A stretch of DNA of 64,000 nt, from positions 8,135,307 to 8,199,306 of the forward strand of contig NC_057920.1 in assembly GCF_018873765.1 (NCBI RefSeq), read 5' to 3'. A model generated the notes under the pieces. That model saw nothing but the letters and a program-made list of their open reading frames with translations. It was not told the DNA's origin and did not search any database. Of the stretch, positions 23,367 to 34,859 are shown piece after piece; position 1 is the first letter of the stretch; every line of letters starts with the position of its first letter. The translations under genes were made by a program, and so were the position numbers. The DNA is from Telopea speciosissima. Lineage: Eukaryota > Streptophyta > Magnoliopsida > Proteales > Proteaceae.

Positions 23367-24560
23367 GGTTGATGCAGACCATACACGAAAATGAAAATGC
23401 TAACCTTACAAAGTTGTGAGTCACATTCTGATAAGTTTTGCCCAAATAATTAGCTATTTATGTAGGCCTCCATGAGATTAGCAAAGGTTTCTTGTTATAA
23501 GTCGATACCTGTTGTGCAAAGATGAGGAAAATCTAAGGTGGAGTAGGTTGTGACTTTGATGGGTTGATGCATTCCATATACCAAAATGAAATGATAATTT
23601 TACAAAGTTGGGAGTCACATTCGGATATGTTTTGCCCAAATAATTGTTTAAGATTTTGATTATACTATACTATTTATTGTGTAAATCTCCATGAGATTGT
23701 CAAATGTTTCTTGTTCTAAGTTGGTTCCCAATATGCAAAATATCAAAAGGAGAAAAAATAGGGGTGGAGTTGGTGAGGAATATGACAGTCTTGACACTGA
23801 TAGAATAACATAGACAATAAGGACATGAAGATCTATTAAGCATGTAACAATCTAATTACAGGGACAGGTTTTGATATATACGTGGATCCATAGTCGAATA
23901 ATAATGACTGCACGAATGTTGTCACTCCACTGCAATGGCCATTACTCTTGTCTATCCTCTTCTCTATTCATTTTAGGGTTTAGATGTTGTATACTTAATG
24001 GGTCAATGCCAGCTATTTGTAGAGTGAGGATATGGACCAACCTTGCAAAATAAATGTAAAGTTTTCTTTCCCATTAAAAGATATGTTAGTTACGTTTAAA
24101 ATGTGCAATATTTTTATATCAATTAAGGTGTGTCAATTTTAGTCTAATATTTCATATGTGATCACTTTCCGGCCACTATTAGACTGAACTAACAGTTAAT
24201 ACTTATCAATCCGATTTTGAAAAATCTAAAAGGATAATTATGCTAACCCAACGAAAAAGAAATCTGACAGATATAGCCATACTCGAAAATGAAAATGATA
24301 ACCTTACAAAGTTATGAGTCACATTCTAATAAATTTTGCCCAAATAATTAGTTAAGATTTAGTATACCACAGTAGCTGTTGTGTAAAACTTCCATGAGAT
24401 TGGCAAAGGTTTCTTGTTATAAGTTCCTGTTGTGCAAAAGATTTAAAAAAAAAGAGGCAACTCTAGGGTGGGAGTAGGTTGTGGCTATGATGATAGCTGG
24501 TTTGTAAATAATCTCCACTAGAGTGGTAGAGGTTTCTTGTTATAAATTGGATCCTCACAA
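23367..24560. repeat. Three copies of a ~200-bp dispersed repeat
   Basis: Copies begin near 23367, 23563 and 24275. Each carries ACCATAC..AAAATGA, CTTACAAAGTTGTGAGTCAC, TTTGCCCAAATAATTA, then CCATGAGATT and GGTTTCTTGTTATAAGT. The first two are head-to-tail with a period near 197 bases. An inverted copy lies at 34860-35010. Noncoding, class unknown. Confidence 0.75.
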
Positions 24561-26378
24561 AGTTGAATCACATAACCAAAGAGGTATCAAAAACTGGTTT
24601 TTATGTCCCTATCTCCTTATTTAATAGGGTTTCTTTGTATTGGAGTTTTGACTAGTCGCTCACAAATCTTGTGAGGTTGGAAATAAGGCCAAATCTATAT
24701 TATTTTCTTTCAATGGCACACTTGAAAGAAAAAGACATTAATTTCATGCTCTTAAATTCTAAAATTAGATTTTAGGCGTAGGGGTGGGTGTAGTGGAAAT
24801 TTTTTTTCTTTCCCCTCATGATTCTACTGATTATAGAATTCAAATTTTCGTGGAAACAAATGGATTCTTTGAAGAGGAAAGTGAAACTAGCAAGAGTGTT
24901 GCTCTTATCCTGTTGGCATGTTCTTCCTTACATAAATTGATTGTATGCAGAATTGGGGATCGAATTGATTAGTGCTGATTCTGATTTAAATTTATTTGAT
25001 TCTGTCGATTTCAAGTCATTTTGGAGTATAAACAAGATTAGTCTTTGAATTGGGAATCGGCCTTGGAATCAATTGGATTGAATTGAAAAGATGAAGAAAA
25101 TGACTTGGAATCGGGCGATTCATCGATTTGACTCCCAATTCTTTTTAAATCATGTTGTGTGTTTTTCTCAATCTTTATGAGAAGGCAATTTTCCTTTAAA
25201 CCCTATTTGTTTCATTGTAAAATTTTATCTATAAATGATATTTTCAGTAAAATATTTCTTATGTAAAATTTTCTTATTTTTCAATATCTTAAAACAACCA
25301 GTAGAAAATAAATATTGAGATGAAACATAGGGTATAGTTTCATAATATTTAAAAGGGTTTTCTTTACCGTCACTGTGTCTAGTGAAGTAACGCTTCACTA
25401 TTTGCTACATGACACTACATGGGTCATGGGTTAGTCCATGTGATAGAGAACCAAGCAAGTATCTCATTGACACAGTTTCAAATTAAAATGAGTAGAAAAT
25501 AAACCCTAAAAGGGTCCTTTATCATATGGACTAGCCCATGTATTGTTGTGTGGAAAATAAAGTGTTATACTTTACTAGACATAATGGGGCCTAAAAGGGT
25601 CCTCATTTCAAAATGGGTTTGAAGACTAGGCATAGTTGGGATCAGGGTTTAAAACCCGATAATTAGGATCAACTGATTTTGATCTCATTTGGTTCTAATC
25701 CGATCTCCGAATGAATTCGATCCACGAGAACATAAGAATAGTGGCAGTGGTGGTGGTGGTGTAAAAGAAGATAATGATTTGGGAAAAATGAGGGCATTTT
25801 AGTCTTTTTAAATTTTAGCAAATAGATCAGAGCAATTAGGTCTTTTCAAATTTTAAAAAAGATAGAAGAAAATGTAGTTTGATCATTTTATAGCATTTAA
25901 TACATGGTGTGGACTTAAATGACATTAAGAGGTAAAATAGAGGTGGTACATGGAATATTAAGGAATGGTACGTGAATTTATCAGAAGCTTAGGGGTACGA
26001 GGAATATTGGGTGCATTATAGGGAGACACATGGACTTTACCCTAACATTAATTATAGGAGAAATGAGGATGGATGGGGCATTGTGGGTTAGTGGTTGACA
26101 TTTCTTAGACGCTATGGTCGATGGTCCCCCATGGTCATGTAACCACGAAATAATGGATGGATGGATTTGTTAGGAGACTAGGAATTAACGAGTTAACGTG
26201 CCCACAACCTTTCCACAATAAATGAAGATGGCGTGAGAGAGTTGCTAAACCCGAATTGCAGTTTTGGTTCCTTCTAATAAGGAAAGCCAAAAGATATCCC
26301 CAACCCGACAAAAAAAGGTTCGTATGCCACTCCGTTCATGAAGGAAAGGCACATGTAACTTTCGGAAAATTATCTCCT
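24561..26378. other. Gene-free stretch with two foldback-like elements
   Basis: 24950-25145 is built of GAATTGGGGATCGAATTGA-like words, with the reverse complement (TCGATTTGACTCCCAATTC) at the other end. 25360-25610 has an inverted pair (TCTAGTGAAGTAACGCTTCA against AAGTGTTATACTTTACTAGA; ACATGGGTCATGGGTTAGTC against GACTAGCCCATGT). No genes seen. Confidence 0.5.
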
Positions 26379-26521
26379 GAAATACGCTGCTTGGTCCAAT
26401 TTTCTAGTGACTGTAATAAAAAAGGGTGGATCCCACCTAGGTAGTGTTCGGGCAAGAATGGAATGGTTATTATGCTCCCTTATTAAGGGCACTAGGGGAG
26501 TTGGACTGGGTAGGGAATTGC
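26379..26521. mobile_element. Foldback MITE, same arms as 23199
   Basis: CTTGGTCCAATTTTCTAGTG at left pairs with CACTAGGGGAGTTGGACTGG at right. Diverged core (AATAACCATTCCATTC when read from the right). Confidence 0.7.
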
Positions 26522-26690
26522 AGAAGATGAAGATCCGATCTCCCACCCCATGGGCCCTCAGTGTATAGCGTCTAGTTGATAACTTTGATAGTCAATGACG
26601 AAAAAGTAAAAATAAAATAAAAAATTCCCTTATTTGAAAGTTAAAACTAAGAAGGTATTTTATAGTGAAGGTTACGAATCTTTATCCCCT

Positions 26691-26839
26691 GCAATTCCCT
26701 GGCCAGTCCAATTCCCCTAGTGCCTCTAATAGGGGGGGGGGGGGAATGACCATTCCGCCCCTATCAAACACTTTGCCCGAGTGGGGTCCACCCCCCTCTT
26801 ATTACAGGCACTAGGGAATTGGACCAGGCAAGGAAATTG
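26691..26839. mobile_element. Foldback MITE, same arms as 23199
   Basis: GCAATTCCCTGGCCAGTCCA and CCCCTAGTGCCTCTAATAGG at left; CTATTACAGGCACTAGGGAA-type block and TTGGACCAGGCAAGGAA at right. Core GGAATGACCATTCCGCCCC. Only about 170 bases from the copy at 26379. Confidence 0.8.
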
Positions 26840-26878
26840 TATGAGATAATTTTTCGGAGAGGATGAGGACAGACGAAT

Positions 26879-27148
26879 AGGGATGTAAACGAATCAGATT
26901 CGACTCGGATAGTGCTATCTTCGCATCCGCATCCGATTAGCTATATCAGACGGATTCGAATAGTGCTAAACGGATATGGACACAGATACAGATTGTATAT
27001 TTTATCCGTTTACATGTAAATATAGCTTTTCGGATAGCTATAGTCTATCCGTATCCGCATCCGTTTAGCTTTCGGACGAATTTGGATAATGCTAAACAAA
27101 TACGGACACAGATACGAAAACGAATTTCCGCTATTCATTTACACCCCT
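26879..27148. mobile_element. TIR element, AGGGATGTAAACGAAT...ATTCATTTACACCCCT
   Basis: Terminal inverted repeats of about 20 bases, with an interior of many GGATACGGACACAGATAC and CCGTATCCGCATCCG words. Such elements are widespread in plants as non-autonomous DNA transposons (hAT-like; inference). No target duplication clear. Confidence 0.7.
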
Positions 27149-28199
27149 ACCAACGGAGAGTCAAACATGAAACACCAGATGGACCTCTAGCATCTTGCCC
27201 TACTAGAGCTATAGTTGGTAGTGCCCATTGAGCCATAAACCCATTTCCAAGGATTTTCATTTTTGAGTTATGTATATATACACATGGTGCACTGGATAGT
27301 TCACCGCACTTGAGAGGATAAATTCCATGTACCGACATCATCTTTGGTCACAATTCTCCTACACCCTATATCCACGAAACAAATGCGGAAAATGCTATGG
27401 TAATAGAAATTTTATCTCATAAATATAATAGTATGAAAAGCTTAGCTCCATTACTTAATGGGCTTTTATTGGTTACTGTAACAGTGAACTATATACTAAC
27501 ATCCAAGATTAATGACATACCCCCATTGCACATCATATGTGATCTTTGATATAAATTTTTTTCACTACAAAATATTCAAGACAGCGATTTCTAATGATAT
27601 GGGTCAGGAAGGGTGTCAAAAAAGCAACATTTTATAACAATGAAAGGTGATATTTTCAAAAATCATATAACAAATCTAAGCCATTCATTTTGATATATAT
27701 ATATATATATATTTTATTTTTTTTTTAATCTAAATTTTTTGTTCCCTCTTAGAGTTAATTGGGAAAGTACAATATAATGTTTAGAGTACTGGTACAAATA
27801 TCCATGAATGGGAAAGTACAAAAGGAGGTATTTGATTGAAGAGCATAGGTTGGGCATGCTGCCCGCTCGAGGTACATTAATAGTCTTGATTAATTGGCAA
27901 AGTGGTCATTTCCATGGTGGGAAGAGACAGACATTGAGTGAAGTATCCACCCTTTTCCCTTAATTAAAATAGATTCTAAAATTGACACAATTCTTATGTC
28001 ATTTCTATCCAATAGTTGAAATAGACGTATCATCTGTCAACGACTCCACATGAAAGAATAGATACCTTGTGACAATAAAAATTATTTTAAACTGATAGAG
28101 GATAAAAAATGACCAGACCAATTGCTATCAATTGTGATTTTGATTTTATATTCCTAATAATTATCTGAAGAGAAAAAATCTGACCGAAACTTGACTAAA
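27149..28199. other. Gene-free stretch
   Basis: Contains an (AT)n tract at about 27693-27711 and a partial foldback word near 27900 (GTGGTCATTTCC, the core of the GC-rich MITEs). No coding region recognised. Confidence 0.45.
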
Positions 28200-28900
28200 C
28201 TATGGTTCTAAGTATTGGTATCGTATTATCAGTATATATACTTTTGTTAGCAAAAACAAGTTTAGAACTGGAGCACCGTTTTAAAACACATTCTCAAATT
28301 TTTTTAGCATTTTTTAAGACCTTGGCCTTTTTTTTTTTTTTTTTTGGTGAAAAGACCTTGGCTTTGTTGAACACAATGGCTTCTTAACTAACTAGTCTCT
28401 CTCAATGGTTTCTTAAACCGACCATCTCTCTCTCTCTCTCTCACTCTCTCACTCTCTCTCCGATCCACTTGATTTTTTTGCCTATGTAAAGTTGAATCAA
28501 ATGACTGCATTTCTTATGAAATCACCTTCAACTCATGTTCAATGCACAAACCCCGAAATTGAGCTTCAAACTAATGCATCTATTGAAAAGGATTTGTGTT
28601 GACAACAATTAACAACATCATAGCTAAGTCACATTGATCAACAGGATTTTGAACTTTTTTTTTTGTCTTTGTTATGGTGTATGATTTTGGAATTGATGTT
28701 AGATGATATATTTTGGATGATATCTCTTGAAACTTATAGTACGTTGTGGAATATATATATATATATATGCAGTAATGTTAAATATTATAGTTGTTTTGAA
28801 CATTATATAATAATTCCTCAATTTATATAATAAGTATACTAACAATTTTTTTTTTATTCCTTGTTACCCATACCATTCATTTCTATTCCAAACCGACAAC
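28200..28900. repeat. Dispersed repeat, inverted copy of 20020-20790
   Basis: Begins CTATGGTTCTAAGTATTGG; contains TCAACTCATGTTCAATGCAC, AATTGAGCTTCAAACTAATG and ATATTATAGTTGTTTTGAAC, which are the reverse complements of blocks in 20020-20790. Holds (CT)n near 28425 and (AT)n near 28754. Confidence 0.6.
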
Positions 28901-29296
28901 ACCCTTAGGGTCATTGACCTTTAGTGTCTTTAATTTCCATGAACAATCAAAATTCTCCAACCATGCTCGAATTAATGTAGCCTCCCTTATCGTTAACTTC
29001 AATTCCATTTTCTTTCCCACCCTCCCTTTATTCCCCAACAACCATCGGGCCTCTCTATTTTTGCATTATAATATTCTCTTTCTAAATATAAATTAAATTG
29101 AACTTTAGAATGACTTATAAAGCATATTTACGGCCACCAAATGTACTTTTCGCATCTAAGTTTGACCATCAATTGTATTGAATGTTTTAAAAACAAACAG
29201 AAGCTTCCACCATTTAATGACATGTATGTCCTATGAGTTGTGAGGAACCTAAAAGGCTAAAACCTAACCTATCATGTTGAATAAAAACTTTATTTC
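28901..29296. other. Gene-free stretch
   Basis: AT-rich, with short open frames. It may include a diverged upstream part of the LINE that becomes recognisable at 29297, but I cannot show this. Confidence 0.35.
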
Positions 29297-30135
29297 ATGT
29301 ACAATACTCTTATATGGGGTGGGTCTAAAGCAATTTGGATCCTCTATTATCTCCTGCCGTCCTGCATTCTGTTACGCAAACACAATAAGGCGCATAATTA
29401 TCGCCTTATCCCTATCCGAGCGTCTTGCCTTGATAAGGGTAAGATAGTAATTGCGCATCTCATTATGTCTATTCAGCACAACGCAGAACGGGCAGGCGGT
29501 AGTAGAGGATTTGAATCTGGGTCTAAAGATGGCCATATTACAGTGAAATCGATCTATCATATTTTATGTGAAAGAAGAAAAATTCAAACCATCATTTGAC
29601 ATTTTCAACTACTTGGAAGCAAATCTAGAAATGTCATTCTATCACTAAAGATTCACAAATTTTTTGTGATGTATTTGCGTGGATGGATTAGCAACGATTG
29701 AGACCCTACCTCGACGTCTCATTCTTATGGACCCATCATGTTTTCGGTGTGGTGTAATGATTGAGAGTGCTGATTATATTATTTTATCTTGCCCATTTTT
29801 GCTCGAGTTGTTAGGTTTGAATCATAAAAAAAGATTTGATTACATATCTCATTGGTGAGCGTACAGTGTCACCTCCCATATGGGGGAGACCCACCCAAGT
29901 GGAATCTTCAACCCATTTGACACGTGACCCTCACCACGGGTGCCACCCCACATGGATAGAGGATCCGGACTCGAGTTCTATAACCCCTAGTCTTCATTAC
30001 ATCGTCCATATATATATAGATATATATACCACATGTTTAGAGTCATGTAATTTCTCGTTTATTCCAAGGGAAGGAAATAGTTTAGCGGATACCCTAGCTA
30101 GAAGGGTCATGTCCTTGACGTGTAAGACTAATTGA
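29297..30135 (+). mobile_element. 3' fragment of an L1-like LINE (zf-RVT and RNase H remnants)
   Basis: Translated pieces match the C-terminal part of plant LINE ORF2. LIWGGSK, then DGHITVKSIYHIL, leads into a zinc-binding block with CFRCGVMIESADYIILSCPF (about 29725-29810). SCNFSFIPREGNSLADTLAR follows at about 30040-30110, the end of an RNase H-like domain. The reading frame is broken by stops and shifts between blocks, so it is dead. A MITE at 29331-29518 splits the WGGSK codons. Confidence 0.7.
29331..29518. mobile_element. Foldback MITE with 10-bp target duplication inside a LINE
   Basis: Flanked by identical GGGTCTAAAG at 29321-29330 and 29519-29528. Ends CAATTTGGATCCTCTATTAT and TAGTAGAGGATTTGAATCT are inverted repeats; further in, CTCCTGCCGTCCTGC pairs with GGGCAGGCGG. 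The core ATTATCGCCTTATCCCTATC and its partner lie at the centre. The duplicated target encodes the WGGSK residues of the LINE on both sides, so the borders are certain. A 9-10-bp duplication with long inverted arms points to a Mutator-like origin. Confidence 0.85.
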
Positions 30136-30840
30136 CTCATTTCGATTCTATAAGAGTATGGTGCTCCTACTCTATGATCACCAATGTTCTTCCATCTCCA
30201 ACCAAATCAGCCTAGCTCTGGTAGCATATTAAAGACCTGCTTTATATTTCAGACTTGTATAGTAACGTTAAGTTTATAGATCAGGGGGAACCTTGTTGTA
30301 TAACTGTAACTTCTAATCTGACTCGTCATGCACTAACTAACAAAACTGTATATACTTCCTTATATTAATACATATTTTCTTGTTTTATCACCACATAAAA
30401 AAAAAAAAACTCAAAAGCCATGGCTTCTACATGTTCTCATCAATAAATTGCCTTCTACCAAAAAAAGAAAAAATTATTAATGCTTTCATATATGTAGGTT
30501 ACACACCAGCTGTTCCAATTAATAGAGTAGCTGGGGGGGTTCATCCCCAAGCACTGAAAGAATACATTATTAATTTAATTTATCTATATTTATTGAGACA
30601 AAAGAAAATAATGGGCCCATTACTTGGATTTGATCAAGTTGATGGATCATTTTGTTCTTAATTCTTCTCCAATTTAAGATTGTACGTAACCATATCTAGC
30701 TATATTAATTCTTCTTCAATTTATAGTAGCTTTTTAGGTGTTCGGTCATATCCCAATCTTCCAAAACCCTTTAATTTATAATGGGTAACAGGAATTCTTA
30801 TAATCAAGTCTTCTTCCCGTTTTGTTGGGGTGGCTCGTTC
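30136..30840. other. Gene-free stretch upstream of the KCS gene
   Basis: AT-rich. The open frame 30380-30661 has no recognisable domain. It may hold distal promoter elements of the KCS gene. Confidence 0.45.
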
Positions 30841-31109
30841 TCTATTTATAAGAGACTCGGGCTCTTCTCCCTTCTCCTTCTCTTCATGGCTTTATTGAGC
30901 TGGTGATCCAGAGAAGTAGAAAGTGTTTGGAGGACAAAAAAATAAATAAATAATAAGAAATCAAAAACAGCCTTTTGGTCTGTCTGGGTTGTTGATGTTG
31001 TTGTATCTACCTCTTCCAAACCCTCCTCACTTTCCCTCTTCTTCCACTTTCCATTTCTTTTTAAGCCAATTAAGTGTTCTTTAGAAGCAATTCCATCTTT
31101 GTGTCGCTA
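30841..31109 (+). promoter_or_regulatory. Core promoter, leader and uORF of the KCS gene
   Basis: A TATA-like TCTATTTATAAGAG lies at 30841-30854, which would put transcription start near 30875 and give a leader of about 230 nt. The first ATG in that leader (30886) opens a seven-codon-long reading frame ending in TGA at 30906, a possible short uORF. An in-frame TAA at 31071 separates the leader from the main frame. Confidence 0.5.
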
Positions 31110-32582
31110 ATGGCAATGGAAAAGGGAGAAAAAGTAGCAGAGAAGAAGAGCTTGAAATCGAGTTACCATTACTTGATGACCCATCTCTTCACCTTCTGTT
31201 TCGTCCCTCTCATGGCTGTGATCGTTATCAAAGCTTCACGGTTAAGCCCAGATGAAATTCTTCAACTATGGTTACAGCTTCAGAGCCACAAGGTGAGTGT
31301 GATGGTGTGTGTGACTTTATTGGTATTCGGGTCAACGGTTTACTTCCTGACCCGACCGAGACCCGTTTACCTCGTCGACTTCGCCTGTTATCGTCCACCA
31401 TCTCACCTCAAAGTTCAGTTCGACAGGTTTATGAAGCACTCAACATTGATGGGTCACTTCAACGAGTCATCACTCGGGTTCCAGCGTAAGATTCTGGAAC
31501 GATCCGGACTCGGTGAGGAGACTTATGTCCCTGAAGCTATGCAATACATCCCTCCACGGCCGTCCATGGAGGCGGCGAGAGAGGAGGCGGAACAGGTGAT
31601 GTTTGGTGCTCTTGACATTCTATTTAAGAACACAAACTTAAACCCAAATCACATCGGAGTCCTCGTTGTGAATTGTAGTCTTTTCAACCCAACTCCTTCT
31701 CTCGCTGCCATGATTGTAAATAAGTACAAGTTGAGGGGTAATATTAAAAGTTACAATCTTGGTGGAATGGGTTGTAGTGCAGGAGTGATCGCTATCGATC
31801 TGGCAAAGGACATGCTACAGGTCCACAGGAACACCTACGCCGTTGTAGTGAGCACTGAGAACATAACCCAAAACTGGTACTTCGGCAACGACAAATCGAT
31901 GTTGATACCCAATTGTCTCTTCCGTATGGGCGGCGCCGCTGTTTTATTGTCTAACAAGGGCGGTGACCGGCGGAGGGCAAAGTATAAGCTTCTACACACG
32001 GTGAGGACCCACCGTGGTGCTGACGATACGGCTTTCCATTGTGTGTATCAAAAGCAGGATGGCGTAGGGAAAACCGGCGTGTCGTTGTCTAAGGATCTAA
32101 TGGCTATTGCCGGTGGAGCATTGAAGGCTAACATTACCACGCTGGGCCCACTGGTTCTACCAATCAGTGAACAGCTTCTCTTTTTCTTCACTCTTGTGGC
32201 TAAGAAGTTATTTAATGCGAAGGTGAAACCATATATTCCGGATTTCAAGCTGGCCTTCAACCACTTCTGCATTCACGCGGGAGGGAGAGGTGTGATTGAT
32301 GAGCTGGAGAGGAACCTGCAACTACTGCCTTTACACGTGGAGGCTTCTAGGATGACTTTGCATCGATTTGGGAACACGTCATCAAGTTCTATTTGGTATG
32401 AGCTGGCGTACACAGAGGCTAAAGGTAGGATGAAGAAGGGAAACCGTGTTTGGCAGATTGCGTTTGGGAGTGGGTTCAAGTGTAACAGTTCAGTGTGGGA
32501 AGCGATGAAGCATGTGAAGCCTTCTCCAAACAGTCCTTGGGAAGATTGCATCGACAAGTATCCCGTCCAAATACTGGCTTAA
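31110..32582 (+). CDS. 3-ketoacyl-CoA synthase, KCS4-like
   Basis: Condensing enzyme of the fatty acid elongase: joins malonyl-CoA to a long-chain acyl-CoA in the endoplasmic reticulum, feeding very-long-chain fatty acids to waxes, cutin-associated lipids, sphingolipids or storage lipids. Intronless, 490 residues from the ATG at 31110; another in-frame ATG lies two codons later. The open frame extends upstream only to a TAA at 31071 without an earlier ATG. Two N-terminal membrane segments lie at about residues 26-42 and 62-80. The FAE1/type III domain carries Cys222 (GGMGCSAGV), His389 (FCIHAGGRG) and Asn422 (RFGNTSSSS), the family's catalytic triad. [19 protein letters not shown] and the C-terminal [12 protein letters not shown] are like Arabidopsis KCS4. 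It looks intact. A decayed relative lies convergently at 35246-36755. Confidence 0.95.
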   Translation: MAMEKGEKVAEKKSLKSSYHYLMTHLFTFCFVPLMAVIVIKASRLSPDEILQLWLQLQSHKVSVMVCVTLLVFGSTVYFLTRPRPVYLVDFACYRPPSHLKVQFDRFMKHSTLMGHFNESSLGFQRKILERSGLGEETYVPEAMQYIPPRPSMEAAREEAEQVMFGALDILFKNTNLNPNHIGVLVVNCSLFNPTPSLAAMIVNKYKLRGNIKSYNLGGMGCSAGVIAIDLAKDMLQVHRNTYAVVVSTENITQNWYFGNDKSMLIPNCLFRMGGAAVLLSNKGGDRRRAKYKLLHTVRTHRGADDTAFHCVYQKQDGVGKTGVSLSKDLMAIAGGALKANITTLGPLVLPISEQLLFFFTLVAKKLFNAKVKPYIPDFKLAFNHFCIHAGGRGVIDELERNLQLLPLHVEASRMTLHRFGNTSSSSIWYELAYTEAKGRMKKGNRVWQIAFGSGFKCNSSVWEAMKHVKPSPNSPWEDCIDKYPVQILA

Positions 32583-32944
32583 TTAGCCCAAATCAAGAAC
32601 AAAATACCCAAAAACGTCCATTAGAGAGATAAAGATGCTTGATTAATTTCTAATTATGATCATTATTCTTCTGATGCTTATATATCTTGTGTTACATGTT
32701 CTCTGTTTTATCTTTTAGGATTGCAATTATATCAGTGTATCAACTATTAATTAAGGGAAATGTGTATTATTTCAGGGTGGCTCATAATAATATGGAAAAA
32801 GCTTTCCACCAACCAACCAATATCATTATTGGGTCGAAATTATCCTCAACTATTCTGCCTTCCAAATCCTATCGACATCACGCGATGGAGGGATTCTTCT
32901 TCACCGTGGGTGGAGGGAAACTAACCCCTAATAATATTATTGGT
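32583..32944. other. KCS 3' flank, gene-free
   Basis: AT-rich 3' flank of the KCS gene. No separate coding region or repeat ends recognised. Confidence 0.4.
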
Positions 32945-33265
32945 TGGGCAAGGGATTGTTTGGTCGTGTGAGAATGCACATAGTGGGGTTTGCTTGAATG
33001 AGATTTTTTTATTTCACTAGGGGGTTGAACGGTAAATTCATGCGATCTTGTGTCTGGGCATAGGAATCACATGACTAGTTAGCATTCTTTTTCCCATATT
33101 GTTTATGGGAGAAAGAACACTGCTTGGTCGTGTGGAGCTTGTACTCAGACATAGGAGCGTGCGAATTAGCACCCTACCCCCCTCCCCCGTGAAATAAAAA
33201 ATCACATCCATACTAATGCTCCTATGTACTCTCATTGGCCAATGTGCCGGTGCAAGGGCCACGCG
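32945..33265. repeat. Inverted-repeat element with TTGGTCGTGTG words
   Basis: GGGCAAGGGATTGTTTGGTC near 32945 faces GGCCACGCGACCAACTAG near 33258. A third TTGGTCGTGTGG lies at 33124. The same arm type (GACCAAGTGGAGATCTC) ends the element at 34543-34717. Confidence 0.55.
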
Positions 33266-33285
33266 ACCAACTAGCCTTCTCTTGC

Positions 33286-33475
33286 GGATCCAGATCTTCT
33301 ACGGTGCGAGCTGCCCGTCCTGCCATGCTGCGCAGGTACAAGGCAACGCATATTGACCGCCTTACCCCTGCCCAAGCGCCTTGCCCGAGCGGGGGTAAGG
33401 CGGTCATTGCGCACTGCCCTGTGTCTGGTCAGCACAGGCAGGACAGGGCAACGCGCCGTAGAAGATCTGTATTGA
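33286..33475. mobile_element. GC-rich foldback MITE with 8-9-bp target duplication
   Basis: TCTCTTGC flanks both sides (33278-33285 and 33476-33483; the ninth base differs). Arms CAGATCTTCTACGG and CCGTAGAAGATCTG, then GCCCGTCCTGCC against GGCAGGACAGGGC. The core ATTGACCGCCTTACCCCTGC and its partner GGGGGTAAGGCGGTCATTGC form a near-perfect central palindrome. Confidence 0.8.
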
Positions 33476-33938
33476 TCTCTTGCCTGTTGTTTATTTATTT
33501 CTATCTTATCTGTAAGTTATATGTGCTTTATTAAGATTGAACAAAGATCAATGATCATGTTTGTTCACCAAACCACAAAAAGATTAGAGAAAAGGATTAA
33601 GAAGAATAAAAAATAATATATCAATTGCTTCCTTGGATCTGTAACCTTGTAAGGGAACAATTTAGGGGATCTATGAACCAATATAAATCTAAATTGAATT
33701 TCTTTTTTCTTTTCTGTTGGTCTCAAACTATATCCTTCTCTATCCAGGGAGTGCAGCATACAAGCACCGGAGGGCACAGGTAGAAATGGGAAGGAATGAG
33801 CCAGGGAGCTGGCACATATTTTGCTCATCAAAGGGTTCGTTTCTCACAAGGTGAAAGCAGATAAATTCACAATTAAGAGGTTAAGAATTCAACTCTCATT
33901 GAGTCCTAGCTATAAAAAAAAAAAAAAGGCAAAAAAAA

Positions 33939-34314
33939 AGGGTAAATTATACGTCACCCCCTGGTTTTCAAACGAAACTCAAATCATCTCCTGATTTTTT
34001 GAAAATACTCATCCGTCCCCCTCTATAGTAACGATGTTAGTTTGCTGTTAGTTATTGGTGTGAAATGACTATTTTACCCTTATACTAAAACATTAGAATT
34101 AAATTTACAATACTACCCTTCCTTCATCTTCAAGGATAGTTTAGGGATTTAAATTAATTTAACTGGCTGACATCATCACTTAACAGCTTAAACTAACGGT
34201 AAGGACTAATTTGTTATATTGGGGTCTAATACAGGGAGTGATTTGAGTATTTTCAAAAATCAGGGGGTGATTTAGGTTTCATTTGAAAACCAAGGGGTGA
34301 TGTGTAATTTATCC
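33939..34314. mobile_element. Mutator-like MITE (GGGTAAATTATACGTCACCC ends)
   Basis: Long terminal inverted repeats: GGTAAATTATACGTCACCCC and TTTTCAAACGAAACTCAAAT at left, with counterparts at right ending TGATGTGTAATTTATCC. No ORF. Both flanks are poly-A, so the target duplication cannot be read. The end style resembles the Pack-MULE at 59710 (GGGCAAATTTCACGGACACC). Confidence 0.75.
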
Positions 34315-34542
34315 AAAAACAAAAAGGAAAAACAAGTGAAGCCAAATAAACGTTATTCTGGTTTTTGTTGAAAACAAGCTAAAGATTCTACTAGTTGGGG
34401 TAAGTAGATGTAGACCATCGATGTTTATATATGTATATAGAGGGTTTTATACGGTGTCAGAATACGTTTTTATATCAATAGAAGGAAAGGGTGACAAATC
34501 GTCCAACAGAGATGAGCATTTATTGAGGAAAGAGAACGTAAA

Positions 34543-34717
34543 TCCCATGAGTTATATATGGGAAAAGATCTCCACTTGGTGGTGTTTCTTACACCCTCTC
34601 ATAAGACACCATGAGATGACGCTTCTGTCCCCCTGGGTAGATACCAAGCGTGCTCATCCATTGGTGCAGACACTTGTACAGAGACCATGCGACCAAGTGG
34701 AGATCTCTTGCCCATAT
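34543..34717. mobile_element. Foldback MITE, AGATCTCCACTTGGT arms
   Basis: GGGAAAAGATCTCCACTTGG at left pairs with CCAAGTGGAGATCTCTTGCCC at right; ATATATGGG and CCCATATAT extend the pair. The interior has ATGACGCTTCTGTCCCCC, a diverged core. Confidence 0.75.
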
Positions 34718-34859
34718 ATATATATTTATCGCATAAAAAAAAATAGAGAAACATCGAAAAACATTTTGGAAACTTTTTGTCATAGGCATGGGGTATATGT
34801 TATTACCCATGGAGATTTACACAGCACAGGTATAGCATACTTAACATCTTAAATAATTA

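Noticed and set aside
30380-30661. 93-codon open frame upstream of KCS
   Set aside because: No recognisable domain, no promoter or splice support, AT-rich context.
31074-31109. Upstream extension of the KCS frame beginning with GTG
   Set aside because: GTG is not a normal plant start. The first ATG is at 31110, which gives catalytic positions close to those of known KCS proteins.
33860-33905. tRNA-like word AATTCAACTCTCATTGAG
   Set aside because: It resembles the T arm of the tRNA-Thr at 8911, but no D arm or anticodon arm precedes it at the right distance.
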